Assembly: GCA_029215795.1 (NCBI GenBank)
Contig: JARDYH010000003.1
Location: forward strand, 65,170,109 to 65,234,108
DNA from: Anniella stebbinsi
Taxonomy: Eukaryota; Chordata; Lepidosauria; Squamata; Anniellidae
Direction of reading: 5' to 3'
Length of the DNA: 64,000 nucleotides
Numbering within the stretch: the stretch's first letter is position 1; each line of letters begins with the position of its first letter. The notes beneath the pieces are model-generated. The model made no database searches. It was not told where the DNA came from and saw only the letters and a list, made by a program, of their open reading frames with translations. The position numbers and the translations under genes are program-made. Shown in pieces: positions 12,098-23,215 of this stretch.

Positions 12098-12117
12098 AGT
12101 CATGATGGCTATATATT

Positions 12118-12240
12118 ACCTCCCATATCTGTGTACCAGTTGCTGGGGTAGACAAATAAGAGGGTGCTGTTGCACTCATGTTCTGCTTGTGGGCTTCCCG
12201 TACGCATCTGGTTGGCTACTATGAGAACTGCTGAAGATAG
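12118..12240 (+). mobile_element. CR1-type LINE fragment
   Basis: GTGTACCAGTTGCTGGGG, GGTGCTGTTGCACTCATG and TTCTGCTTGTGGGCTTCCC are the sense-strand counterpart of the CR1 3' segment seen inverted at 697-1189. Confidence 0.6.
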
Positions 12241-13340
12241 GATAAGGGAAGAGAACTAAATCTCATTTCTTTCCTGTCTCATGCTAAAGCCCCCTGAAGA
12301 CTGCTTTTGTTCATGAGTTCTGTAACCGGAATTCACAAACCACTGGAAATATCTGTAAAGACATGCAGCAAGAAGCAATAATCTTGTAAAATGGAGCTGT
12401 GTTTTTGGTATTTTATAAGTCAGCTAAAGAATACTATGTTTTATTTATTATCATTTTTGAATATATTTGAATTTTTTATTATAGATATTTCTTCGAAGAT
12501 CAAGGCACTTGGAGCCATCCTGGGGGACAAACATACCTCAAAGGATATCTGTGAATGTCCTGATTAACTGGAGTTGTGGGGGTACCAGAGTATGCTATCT
12601 TCAACTTGAGCTGGGTCTGTAAGGATGGGGTTGGAACATGATTTTAAACTTTCTCTTTGGGAATAGCCATGCTTACATTGTAGAAAGTTCTGCAAAATTG
12701 CATGAATTAGTCATATTCCCCCCCTGAAGAATAGACTATTCTGGAAAAGAACATAGGAGTGGAATGGTGTCATGGTAAACCTAAACATTTTCAGTTTATA
12801 ACATTTTTTAAATGCAAGTGCTGATATATTTCCCACTTGAAAATATAGCTTTCTCATTCACCTGGGGTCATAAGGTTATCATTGTACAATACACCTAAGT
12901 TCTTTTGAAATAAATGAGACTTGGGCTGCAGTCCTTATTAGTAGGCAGTAAATTTCATATTACTATGTGAGCAAGTTCTACTGGACAGTATGTCCAAACC
13001 TTATGACTAGGAGTAGGTCACACATAGGGGGTAGGTCCTATGTAGGACTGTGCTGTTACACAAGTATGGCCTCATGCTGGATTGCAACTGGTAAGAACTG
13101 AGACACATTTTGTTCCTACGCGTTTCAGATTAAATTCATATATTCTATTTCTTTTTCCTCTTCGGCAGTATCATGCTCTTCCTTTCCTTCTACTGCAATG
13201 GCATTGCTGATCTGCATATGGGGAAGCATTTAGGAAGACTGGAGTTCAATAAAGTGTATTAATAATACTTTTGAAAAAACATCTTTAATGCAAGAAGGAA
13301 AATGATTTCCCATTTTAGACACAAGTTTATGTCTCTCACT
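12241..13340. other. Unique sequence
   Basis: No feature recognised. One weak stretch near 12900-12970 vaguely recalls the GCAATCCTAT MITE. Confidence 0.45.
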
Positions 13341-13530
13341 GGGCCTGTTCAAACAACACACTAAGCCATGGTTAGGCCACTAACCCTTTTGCAGCAAATG
13401 GTTAGTAAGCATGTTTAAATGTAGTTATGTAGCCACCATGGTTAGGAATGGTTCACATGACACTCTAAGCCATAATGTTTAGCTCAAAATGCTTAACCAC
13501 CATGGCTTAGCGTGGTGTCTGAACAGGGTC
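13341..13530. mobile_element. Palindromic CTAAGCCATGG MITE, copy 1
   Basis: The left end GGGCCTGTTCAAACAACACA and the right end (reverse complement GACCCTGTTCAGACACCACG) form inverted termini. Both continue into CTAAGCCATGG. The flanking 9-mers TCTCTCACT and TCTCTCTCC agree at 7 of 9 positions, a possible decayed target duplication. Copies 2 and 3 are at 19076-19498 and 40020-40234. Confidence 0.6.
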
Positions 13531-13550
13531 TCTCTCTCCTGATCTTTTGT

Positions 13551-13576
13551 ACACACACACACACACACACACACAC
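13551..13576. repeat. (CA)n microsatellite
   Basis: Thirteen AC dinucleotides. Confidence 0.95.
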
Positions 13577-14787
13577 TTTTGACTCTTTCCTGCAACATTT
13601 CCCCCATATTTTCAACATCTTTTCCATCATCCGCCACCTCCCATTAATCGTGTTACCCCCTCACTCCTTCACCAATTGTCAGGTGCACTGGATAGTGATT
13701 AGCTCAATCTGAACATGTATGCACCTGTGTAGAGAGGGTGCAGGGAAGGTCTGAGGAAACTTACAGGACCAAGGAAGAAGTGGGCCTTCCAGGAAAGCTA
13801 CTGTATAATCACCCCCCCCCTTTGATTTAGATCATACTATTTCCCCCACTTCAGTAGGTCTGTCAGCAGTGTGATTTTCTTCTGTGTGTCTGTGAATATT
13901 CCTAAGTGGGAACAATAAATATCTCCACACACTATGGCTGGCCAGTGCAGGTTTCCATTCTATAATGGCTCCCACTGAAGCATGGAAAATATTAAGCAGA
14001 TTTTATAGAGGGCATTTACTGTAGCAGGTAACAATTTTTAGACATCAGCTCTTTGATACATGCCAATTTTTCTAACAGGGCTCCCAGGAGTTGAAAAACC
14101 CTTGGAGATCGATGGCTTTGAAGTGCTACCTAGGTTCTTCTGAATTAAGTGAAGACTGAATGTGATCAGTCTTCCTTGGTTTAGCACACTTTAAGCCCCT
14201 TAGAAAGATTCAGAGTGCTCCAATGGAGAAATATTTGGATCTGGCATATCTACATTGAAATATGGCATGAACTCCTTGAAATTAGTTCCTACCGGAAGGG
14301 TATCTGTTTGAAGCAAATGGATACTTGACACTGAAAGCTCAGTAAAAGAGAGTACAGCATGTTGCAAATAACACAAAAGATTGAGTGTTCGTGGAATTAA
14401 TGCTCTGGCTTGTTTTGACTGATCTATTTCTTCATGCAGCAGCTAACTTTCATTTATCCAGATAGGTCTGCTGCAAATATCTTCCATTAAAACACACACA
14501 CCAATAAAGCACTCTGCACTATGGTAGCTCAGGATCTGCCCAAAGAAAAGCAGAAGGCTGCAACCAATGTAAATTGTGGAAACTAAGCAGATTTGCCACG
14601 TGTGTTTGCTTGTTTTCAATGAAATTATTCTCTTTCTGCTAATGTTTTCAAACTGTTTGCAAAGTGTCATATCCTGGCCAAACTTTGAACCATATTACAG
14701 AATCACCATGAATACTTTTTTCATTGGTTTAGATTGGCTTTCAGAAGCCAAAGCTAAGCCAGTAGAGGGTTACAGGTTTAGCAACAA
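13577..14787. other. Unique sequence
   Basis: No repeat recognised. 14440-14700 is repeat-free with balanced composition, but has no coding signature. Confidence 0.45.
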
Positions 14788-15203
14788 TAGGGTGACCAAC
14801 TGTCAGGATTTCCCCGGATTTGTCCTGGTTTTTGTTCTATCTTGGGTGTCAGGGGGGATTTTCGGTAATTTTCTACAATGTCCTGGAAAGACACGCTTTC
14901 CCCCTTAAGGCTGCCGTTAGCATGGTGGGAGGGAATGATGTGCTTCCTGGAGGCGGGTCATTTCCCTCCCATTGCTCCAATCACAGCCTTAAAGGGGAAA
15001 GTGTATCATTCCCAGACATTATAGAAAAGGCCCCGATTGGAGCAGTGGAGGCAGGATTGCCACACTTTCCCGTCCTCTGCTCCAGTTGGGGCCTTTAAGG
15101 AGGCAGGGGGAATGACGCACTTTCCAGAGGCCCAAGAAAGCTGCTTTCCCGCCCACCCTCCCAGCGTGTCCTCTTTTTTGGTCTCCCAAATATGGTCACC
15201 CTA
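14788..15203. mobile_element. hAT MITE with exact 8-bp target duplication
   Basis: The terminal inverted repeats TAGGGTGACC and GGTCACCCTA are exact. The element is flanked by AGCAACAA on both sides (14780-14787 and 15204-15211), the 8-bp duplication expected of hAT transposition. The interior is GC-rich with internal inverted segments and no frame for a transposase. It shares its termini but not its body with the four elements at 16610, 20386, 24780 and 45844. Confidence 0.85.
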
Positions 15204-15211
15204 AGCAACAA

Positions 15212-16601
15212 TGCATTAAAGCTTTTAATTTAATTTAAATAAGCCATTTACACTAGGTCAGAGCCAATGTTTCCCCTCCTCCTTTGACAGAAGTGAACCT
15301 TTCGATCCAACCCACACATATTAATTTATTACCATACTGTGCTATGGCAATGGGATGGTCTAGAAAAATGAAAGAAATAGCAGTTATAATCAATATACAG
15401 TTTCTCCTTATCTATAACCAGGCTTTGGTTACAACTGTTGAAATAATCTTAATGTTCTTCAGATTATTCAAGACTATACAAAATTCCAAATTCTCTATGG
15501 CCCCATCAATCAAGTTTGTGTTATGACTTTTTTTAAAAAAAACACTTCAGAGTCTGAGCTCATTCTCTCCCACTTCATTTTATCTGTCACAAGTGATCTG
15601 AGTTACAAGGTGACCTTTGAGAATTGAACAGGACGTGGAAGAGATAGCTTAGGACAAACTAAGGATCATAATGAAATTACTCTGCAAGGTACATCTGTGG
15701 CACACCTGAATCCAATTAGAAGTAAGAGGTGGTGGGAAACACTGAGTAACAACTCTGGGCTGCCTAAGTAAAGATTGTAAAGATTCTTGATCTTTCAAGA
15801 AAACCATATTCCACCTTTCTGAGCAAGAGGCAACTAGCTGTCAGAAGCAATTCTGCAATCTGCAATGTTTTCAGCAAATGTTTAATTACAGTAGGATGGG
15901 GCCTAAATTGCCCTTATTAACGTGAACCTCTGTTAAGAGTTCAAGGTAGCTAAGACTTTTTATACCGGCGAATCACTCTCTTTGAAATACTCTGTACTTA
16001 GAGAGCAGGGAAAACGGCCATTAGAAATCACTGTAATAGCTTTTATGAAAGCTATGGCTAATTTAGAGCCCAATTAAATCCTGAAATCCAATTATTTCTG
16101 AATAACATCATTACAAGAAAGTAAGTAGCATTGTAAGTACCAAGCAGCTATTATGGGAGATGCTTTAATCTGTTCTGAACCAGTACAAGGATGTGTGCAG
16201 TTGCATGGATGGTCCTATGCATTGGGGTATGCTTCCCTATGGGGCATCAAAGAGATGAAATCCCTTGTTTTGTTCTCGTGCAAATGTTGTTAATGCTTTC
16301 TTGAAAGTAAATAAAGCAAATGAGTTTGGAATAAATAATCCACATAGCAAGCCCCAAAGGATAAAAACCAATGAAGATGAAGGTGTAATAACACTGAGGA
16401 CTAATAAAAATGGATAATATTCCCACATGCAAAAGGTGAATTGCCATAGAAAAAGTGCCCTAGTCTCTTTAGACTCTCAAACATTCAACATTATGCAAAT
16501 AAAGGAAGCGTAATATTGTCATACAATCAACTCTTTCACTTCCAAACAACCACCACAAAGGAAACTATGTAGGAAAACATATCCAGACTGGGATGGATCT
16601 C
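15212..16601. other. Repeat-free stretch, possible conserved element
   Basis: No mobile element recognised. 15840-16160 is rich in TAATT/ATTA motifs and contains the small hairpin TAGCTTTTATGAAAGCTA. Conservation is a guess from texture only. Confidence 0.35.
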
Positions 16602-16609
16602 TCCATGGC

Positions 16610-16922
16610 TAGGGTAACCAGATAAAATCCAGGACAGGGCTCATGTAACTTTAACAGTTATAGAGAAAAGGGAATTTCAGCCAGTGTCATTTGTATGCAA
16701 TTAGTTCCTGGTGATATTCCCTTTTCATCACAACAGTTAAAGCTGCAGGAGCTATACTAGAGTGACCATATATAAAAGAAGGCAGGGCCCCTGCAACTTT
16801 AACAGTTGTGATGAAGAGGGAAATTCACCAGGAACTAATTGCATACAAATGACACTGACTGAAATTCCCTTTTCTCTACAAAGTTACATGAGCCCTGACC
16901 TGGATTTTATCTGATCACCCTA
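16610..16922. mobile_element. Palindromic hAT MITE, copy 1
   Basis: Termini TAGGGTAACC and GATCACCCTA with an exact 8-bp duplication TCCATGGC at 16602-16609 and 16923-16930. The body is two facing halves. Each carries AGATAAAATCCAGG, then AACTTTAACAGTT, then GGGAATTTCAGCCAGTGTCA. In the middle sits TAGAGTGACCATA, itself like a terminus, so the element looks like a head-to-head dimer. Non-coding. Confidence 0.9.
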
Positions 16923-17011
16923 TCCATGGCTAGCATTTGTAGGGATATAAATATTCACATGATCACAACTGGAACTGTAAGCAATGACCAACAGAAGGAA
17001 AAAATTTAGAT

Positions 17012-17147
17012 CAGCTTTCACCAACCTGATGACCTCCAGGTATTTTGGAATTTAATGCCCACCACCCTCAGCCAGCATAGTCAATGGTCAGAATATTGGG
17101 AGTTGTAATCCAAAACATTTGGAGGGTACCAGGTTGGAAAAAGGCTG
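17012..17147. mobile_element. hAT-like palindromic MITE (CCTCCAG..TTGGAGG type)
   Basis: CAGCTTTCACCAACCTGATG and (reverse complement of the right end) CAGCCTTTTTCCAACCTGG form inverted ends. The arms contain ATTTTGGAATTTAATGCCC opposite GGGAGTTGTAATCCAAAACA. Target duplication not found. This family is a very common squamate repeat. Confidence 0.6.
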
Positions 17148-17569
17148 AACACATAAGCCACCCTGATGTTCTTCTACACATATCTCAGCTAACATGCCAT
17201 TTTTCAAAACATGCATTCACTACTTCAGGGAACATGATCAGCAAGTATTCCATGGCTGATTGAGAGAGGATGTGAAAGCACTCCTCCTCTTTCTTCTAAA
17301 CACATGAATGGGGACAAATTCTGCAAACTGAAAAACTCATGGAGCTTGCCAGCTGTTCCAGAGATTGGGCTACCCTACTCCAATTTAAATTCATCTGAAG
17401 CTCAGTTTGATGGATATTTTTTCTGAAAGAAGCCAAAGTCTAACAGAAGAATATGATCACTACTAACCAGTTGTTACAATTCTTAGTTTGTAGTCGTCAA
17501 AATGTGCGTCCTCTTGTGTGCTGTTGCATCATGTTCAAAACACTTAAAATCTCATAATAAAAACAATTT
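17148..17569. other. Unique sequence
   Basis: No feature recognised. Confidence 0.45.
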
Positions 17570-17722
17570 CCGGATGGGCTGCCATGCTAGACTGTTGCAG
17601 CAAAAATGATAAAGAGTCTTGTGGCACCTCAAAGACTAATAAATCTATTATGCTGTCCACAAAAGCTTATGCAATAATACATTTGTTAGTTTTTAAGGTG
17701 GCACAAGACTTTTTGTTACAAT
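17570..17722. mobile_element. Interspersed repeat with AGTCTTGTGGCACCT arms
   Basis: TGTTGCAGCAAAAATGATAA, AGAGTCTTGTGGCACCTC and the inverted counterpart AAGGTGGCACAAGACTTTTT frame a short palindromic repeat known across turtles and lizards. The family name was not determined. Confidence 0.55.
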
Positions 17723-19075
17723 TAAAATGGAAAGGTCTCATACATTGTAATGGTCATATGTTTAATATGATCAGTGCTTTACCATTGTTATTTCATTCAT
17801 TCATGTTTGAAATTATCCTGTAAGTCAGGTCATTAAGTTTTACTTTTACAGATGAGGAATGGAGGCTTTAGGATAGTGACATGCTGGAGTGGTCCAAGGT
17901 TGACTTGGGATTTGAACTCAGGTCACCCAGGTCCAAATCAAAGCAATTTTTCAGGGAATGGTACACTCTTGCCCAGCTAATACTTGTCACAAGAACAGAT
18001 CTGGTTGAAATAAGAACATGGGTGCTGCAAGGTTATCTCTTTAATGTGTCTCAACTGTACTTCTATCTCTACACATAATGTGCCCAAGCTTGATGAAGCC
18101 CAAGGTCATTGGAGCTAAAAGACTTTGTCTGTTTCTTAAAAGATATCTGAATTATGAGCACTTAAATAACTATCTGTACAGAGTTGACAGGAGGAATTTA
18201 TGATTTCAATTCTCGAAACCTGATAAAAGAAATGAAATAAAAGTTGAACTTTGAAGTATAAATTAAGCAAAGAAAGTGCTTATCTCCTAGAAGGAAATAA
18301 AGGGCGATCTATTTGGCATACTTAGGCTGAGGTCTTTTGTTTTGTGTGTGTTCAGAAACAATTGTCCCGGAAGGAATCAGATGTGCGCTATGTAAGGCAT
18401 TTGTTTGACATATTGATTATTGGAAGGATAGTAGATAGTAAGGAATTAGAAGAATAACCTGCTATGGTCTGTTTAAGGACACATGCCATGACCCAAATTG
18501 GAAACAATTTAACTGCTAGAAAATATATTTCTGTGACTCAGAAGCCTTATCTGAACATTTAGCAAAGGTGAATTAATGATCGTATGGAAGAGTACCATTC
18601 ATTATTTGCTGTAATCATGGAGGGAGGGTTATTGCACCAGAGAAAAAAGAGGCCCCAGCTGAGGTGGAGGTGCCTTAAATATCAGTCAGTGGTCCACCTC
18701 CCTGTAGGCTTGGCCCACATCACATGGGCTCCAGGAAATGCAGTCCATGTCTCCCTTCCTGGAGGAGGCAAAATCACCAAGGCTATAAGGCTGAGGAGAA
18801 CCATTATTTTGTATTTGTTTTGGTGGGTGCCATTTTATGTACTCGCAATACCCTGGACACTGCATGGTTGTGGAACATGTAGGGGAAAATTGCATCTTCT
18901 TCCTATGGAAGCCCCATTTCCCGTTCATTCTGAAATGAATACTTATCCCTAACTTCATGTGACTGCAGAAAATCCGCCAGGACACATCACAGTGAACTGG
19001 ATATATCTATAATGTTACTAGACAATTTTAAGATAAAGAATTGGCTGATTCCTTCATATAATGAAATTAGTCAGT
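17723..19075. other. Unique sequence
   Basis: No repeat or gene recognised. Confidence 0.45.
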
Positions 19076-19357
19076 GACCCTATTCAGATGACATACTAAG
19101 CCAAAGTGGTTAAGCATTTTGAGCTAAATATTATGGCTTAGTGTGTCGTGTCAATCATTCCTAACCATGGGATTTTAACAGCTTAAGTTGAGCTTTTAAC
19201 TGACTTTGTAGCCAGGCTTAAAAATTTTAAATGTTTTAAATATCTGCTGTTTCATGTTTTATGGTTTTAAATTTTGGATATTGACTTTTAATGTTCAGTC
19301 TTTTAATTTTTGCAAACCGCCCAGAGATCTTCGGCTATGGGGCGGTATATAAATGTA

Positions 19358-19400
<43 letters not shown>

Positions 19401-19498
19401 GCGGCTACATAACCACAGTTTAAAAATGCTCACTAAACATTTGCTGCAAAAGGGGTTAGCAGCCTAACCATGGCTAATGTGTGTTGTCTGAACAGGCC
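19076..19498. mobile_element. CTAAGCCATGG MITE, copy 2, split by an L2
   Basis: The left half (GACCCTATTCAGATGACATA to CCTAACCATGG at 19170) and the right half (GGCTACATAACCACAG to TTGTCTGAACAGGCC) are parts of one element, as shown by the uninterrupted copy at 40020-40234. The intervening 19171-19397 is an L2 3' end. Confidence 0.65.
19171..19397 (+). mobile_element. L2-type LINE 3' end nested in a MITE
   Basis: T-rich untranslated region, then AACCGCCCAGAGATCTTCGG and GGGGCGGTATATAAATG, followed by an (AAT)n tail at 19358-19397. ATGG occurs on both sides (19167-19170 and 19398-19401), a possible short target duplication. Confidence 0.7.
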
Positions 19499-19603
19499 TA
19501 TTGTGAAATTCCAGCAACCACATTGCTTGTTGATCCTCTGGTATTCCTAGGTCACATGCTTCAATGTCCATAGATTATGTGCAGGGCAGAATTCCCATGA
19601 CAA

Positions 19604-19734
19604 CAGCCAGATCTACACTAAGCAGGATATGACACTTTGAAAATGGTTTGAAAACTGTATATGGAGTGTGCCCTGGGCCCCAACAGTTGTCACTTCTGTT
19701 ATAAACTGTTTTAAAGCAGTAGTGTAGATCCTGC
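19604..19734. mobile_element. CAGATCTACAC-family MITE
   Basis: CAGCCAGATCTACACTAAGC to AGTGTAGATCCTGC, with the family core GGGCCCCAACAGTTGTCA. CAA flanks both ends, but three bases are weak evidence. Confidence 0.6.
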
Positions 19735-19871
19735 CAAGGTCTAGACCACAGGTGGGCAGACGCCAGGCTTGCAGGATATACTTGTTTTTTCCTAGAACCC
19801 CAAGGTCCAACAACCAGAGTCAAGTGGCTCAGGCAGGTGGACATCCACATACTTGCCCAAGAGTTTGTGAT

Positions 19872-20915
19872 CTATTATTATTATTATTATTATTATTACT
19901 AATTATTTCTTACCCACCTCTTCGTCCGGATCAAGGCGGGGAACAACATCAATACCAACAATATAAAATACATAAACTGATTAAAAGCATATAAAATTAA
20001 TACATTATTAAAATCAATAAAGTCTTAAAATTTGACTGGGTAGGCCTGCTGGAAGAGATCAGTCTTTATAACTCTCTTAAATTCTTCAAGACTTGTAAGT
20101 TGGCGGATCTCCCCCGGCAGGTCATTCCACAGTCTGGGAGGGGCAGAAGAGAAGGCCCTCTGGGTAACAGTTGACAGCCTAGTCTTGGCCGGCTGTTATA
20201 AATTCTTCCCAGAGGACCTGAGTGTTCAGGGCGAATTGTATGGGAGAAGGTGATCCCACAGGTAACGTGGACCCAAACCATATAGGGCTTTAAAGGTAAT
20301 AACCAACACTTTGTACTTTGCCCAGAAACTAATTGGCAGCCAGTGGAGTGATTTTAAAGCTGGTGTGATATGGTCACCCCTAGATCAGGGTGACCAGATA
20401 AAATCCAGGTCAGGGCTCATGTAACTTTAACAGTTGTAGAGAAAAGGGAATTTCAGCCAGTGTCATTTCTATGCAATTAGTTCCTGGTGAAATTCCCTCT
20501 TCATTACAACAGTTAAAGGTGCAGGGGCCCTGCCTTCTTTTGTATATGGTCACTCTAGTATAGTGCCTGCAACTTTAACTGTTCTGATGAAGAGGGAATT
20601 TCACTAGGAACTAATTGCATACAAATGACACTGGCTGAAATTTCCTTTTCTCTACAACTGTTAAAGTTACATGAGCCCTGACCTGGATTTTATCTGGTCA
20701 CCCTACCCTAGATGTACCGGTGACCAGCCTGGCCACCATATTTTGAACTAGTTGAAGTTTCCGGACTAGGCACAGAGGTAGACCTATGTACAGCAAATTG
20801 CAGAAGTCGAGCCTCGAAGTTACCAGCACGTGCACTACCGTCTTTATGTCTTCCAACTCTAGGAAGGGGAGCAGCTGGCGTATCAGACAAAGCTGATAGT
20901 ACCAAGCTCATAAGT
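19872..20915 (-). mobile_element. L2-type LINE, 3' part, interrupted
   Basis: Reversed (ATT)n tail at 19872-19898, then CACCTCTTCGTCCGGATC. On the minus strand there is a reverse-transcriptase C-terminal remnant with phrases matching the plus-strand copy at 55820-58670 (for example the mirror of TTTCTGGGCAAAGTACAAAG and of CTTCAACTAGTTC). It is broken at 20386-20705 by a hAT MITE and truncated near 20915. The removed insert leaves one CCCTAGAT, restoring alignment with the other copy. Confidence 0.8.
20386..20705. mobile_element. Palindromic hAT MITE, copy 2, inside an L2
   Basis: Termini CAGGGTGACC and GGTCACCCTA. Exact 8-bp duplication CCCTAGAT at 20378-20385 and 20706-20713. The body is the same as the copies at 16610 and 45844, with the central TAGTATAGTGC-like junction between facing halves. 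It inserted after the L2. Confidence 0.92.
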
Positions 20916-21106
20916 ACTTTCACAAATGAATCTACACTTGATTCCCTCGCAAATATTCTTTTTGGCAATCTCATTTAAGGTGGGGCAAGATATTTTACGT
21001 CCTTGCTATTGGAAGTCAGAAACCCTTGCTGATCTACTGCAAATCACCCAAAATATACCAGTATATTGTAATCTATCAGCCCACCTTTGGTCTAGATTCA
21101 AACCTC

Positions 21107-21216
21107 AAGATGTTCCCCAACCTCCAGATGTGTCGGACTACAACTCTCATCACCTAGTCCACAGTTGTAAGGTATGTTGGACATTGTAGTCCAACACATC
21201 CAGAGGGCATCACATT
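21107..21216. mobile_element. hAT-like MITE fragment
   Basis: CCTCCAGATGTGTCGGACTA with ACAACTCTCATCACC, opposite ATTGTAGTCCAACACATCCA. Palindromic arms of the common squamate TGGACTACAACTCCCA family; the ends are decayed. Confidence 0.55.
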
Positions 21217-21379
21217 TCTCATTCTCCTCTCTTCTAGTTCCCATAAAATATAGCCTAAGCTCAAGTACTGTCAATTTTGCTCTTACTAACCTAATTGCCT
21301 CAATTCCCGGTTTCTGTTTCCCTTTTGTTCAAGACTCATTCTTCACCAACTTTTCCTCTTTTCATTCCATGTTCTAAAC

Positions 21380-21522
21380 GAGAGGTGGGGAATTGGTGAC
21401 TCTCCAGATGTTGCTGGGTTTCTACTCCCATCAGCCCCAGCCAGCATGGCAAAAGGTCATAGATGATGGGAGCTGCAGTCCAACAACATCTGGAGGGGTA
21501 CAGGTTCTCCATTCCTGCTTTA
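21380..21522. mobile_element. hAT-like palindromic MITE
   Basis: GAGGTGGGGAATTGGTGACT ... CTCCAGATGTTGCTGG facing CCAACAACATCTGGAGGGG ... TTCTCCATTCCTGCTTT. Same family as 17012-17147. Target duplication not resolved. Confidence 0.65.
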
Positions 21523-21613
21523 CACCCTTTCAATAGCCCCTTTGGTCTCCCTGTTCATTACCTCTTAGGACCTCTTCCTAGTTCTCAATCAACCAAACTG
21601 ACAACTTTCTCAG

Positions 21614-21968
21614 GCTCCCTCTACAAGGATTCGCTTTTGCGCCTGGTTTGGCGATTATGCGCATTATCGCAGACGCGCATTTACTCCTAATCCCTCTGCA
21701 CGGGAGGCGGCGAGAGGCGGCGAAGCGCATTAATAGATGTCCAAAAAGCGCTTTACAATAAGTTAATGCGCATAATCGCTTGTTCACACGGGGAAAATGC
21801 GCTTTAACGGCCGGAGCAAAATAAAACTCGCGATTTAACGCGCATTCGAAAATGCGCATTATCGGGGAGATAACGCGCCTCTACGCTCGATTTGCGCTCC
21901 ATTCTTGTAGAGGTAAAAATTTTAATGAACCTTCAAAGCGCATTAAACCTCTCTTGTAGAGGCACCCT
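21614..21968. mobile_element. CpG-dense GCGC-rich MITE-like block
   Basis: Begins AGGCTCCCTCTACAAG; the reverse complement of its end is AGGGTGCCTCTACAAG, so the termini match at 14 of 16 positions. Twelve GCGC tetramers occur in about 330 bp, most in the context GCGCATTA/TAATGCGC or GCGCTTTA, in both orientations. The surrounding DNA is CpG-poor. No transposase frame. The superfamily is unresolved because no clear duplication was found (AACTTTCT versus AATCCTCA is not convincing). Confidence 0.55.
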
Positions 21969-22039
21969 CAATCCTCACAGCAGTTGGAATTTTAAAAAAA
22001 ATGTTCCCTGAGAAACTAAACGTTCTATGCCATTGCACA

Positions 22040-22425
22040 TGCTCAGCCAAATGCCTTACCCATGACTGCCTTGCCTAGGCATGGGGAGGCCATTGCGAGG
22101 GAGGGGAAGATGCAGCAAGAAGGCTCACCATTGGCGGTCCCAGAGTGGTGCCACCAGAGGAGGAATGGGCTGTTGAGGTGCTTTTAGCGGGCCATGCCCC
22201 TCCCTTCCACCTCTTCAGTGTGCAGCTCCCTTCCTCCTTCCCTGTATGCAGTTTGGGTTTTGCTGGGAACCGAGTAGGAATTTTTGGATCATAGTCTGAT
22301 TGGCCTAGGCTATGTGGGCCTTTTTTGTCTACTTCACACTGTAAGTGGGGTTGGGAGTATTTACTTGGTTGATCTGGTTTGTTTTGTTTTGATTAACTTT
22401 GTCATATTTGATAGGTGGGCAGGTA
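22040..22425 (+). mobile_element. Possible internal region next to LTR family A
   Basis: GC-rich sequence ending in the purine-rich AGGTGGGCAGGTA directly before the LTR start TGTGCGGG. This is the arrangement of a polypurine tract and 3' LTR. No coding frame survives. Inference only. Confidence 0.3.
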
Positions 22426-22829
22426 TGTGCGGGCAACTTTAGTGGGAACAGTTTTGGTGAGCATATCTGTTGTGGTGACAGGTAATGCCTGAGGCTAGCA
22501 GCTCAGGGTTTTGCAGCTTCAGCTGGGAAATAAGGATTACCTTTGAGGCCAACTCATCTCACCTACTCTGAGTTTTGCGGCTTGGGAGGAGGTGACATGG
22601 GAAGACCTCCCTTCCCCAAATGGGGCAAGCCTAGGGGGTGGCAATCTCACAGACACTACTCAACAGGCACAGAATGTCTCGCCTGATTCATGGCAAGATG
22701 TCTGTTTAGATTAGATGCCCGCTTAGCTTCCCCCCCCCCCCCAGCAGATCTTTCAATAAATGTGGCCCAAGTTTAAATACCATATCTATGCCTCGTCTCA
22801 TTATTTTCCCCACTCCTTTCACTTGCAAT
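22426..22829 (+). mobile_element. LTR, family A copy 2
   Basis: Starts TGTGCGGG, carries CTCACCTACTCTGAG at 22558-22572 (identical to the inverted copy at 42126-42140), a poly-C run at 22731-22742, AATAAA at 22755-22760, and a U5-like tail ending ACTTGCAAT. Its length of about 404 bp is close to the third copy (418 bp). Confidence 0.6.
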
Positions 22830-23032
22830 CGGTATTAGAGGCTTCATTGCCACAAGTGCAGTGTGATAAAGATTAATTTGGTAATGACATATTAAGTTAA
22901 AATATTTAAGGTATAATCAAATTTTCCATGTTGCAAAAAGCATGTATATAAAAATATAATTTAATATAAACTAGCTAGCATTGAAGTGCATATTAGCTGT
23001 GGTAAAACTCATTTAAATGCAAATTATATCAA

Positions 23033-23215
23033 CAGTGCAATCCTATAAGTGTCTACTCAGAAGTAAGTGGGTTTAATGGGTCTTGCTTCCAAATAAGTGT
23101 GTGTAGAATTTCAGCTTAACAGTGCAGTCCTATTCATGTCTACTCAGAAGCAAGTCTCACTCTGTAAAGTGAGGTTTATTACCAAGTAAGGGGGTTAGGA
23201 TTGCCTCCAGAGTCA
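23033..23215. mobile_element. Two tandem copies of the GCAATCCTAT MITE
   Basis: GTGCAATCCTATAAGTGTCT, ACTCAGAAGTAAGTGGG... is followed by a second unit, GTGCAGTCCTATTCATGTCT, ACTCAGAAGCAAGTC, ending GGGTTAGGATTGCC. Other copies are at 32699-33390 and 43174-43266. Each is about 90 bp with loosely palindromic ends. Confidence 0.6.

Noticed and set aside
21614..21968. CpG island promoter
   Set aside because: The CpGs sit in repeated GCGCATTA-type words between matching inverted ends, and no gene starts nearby.
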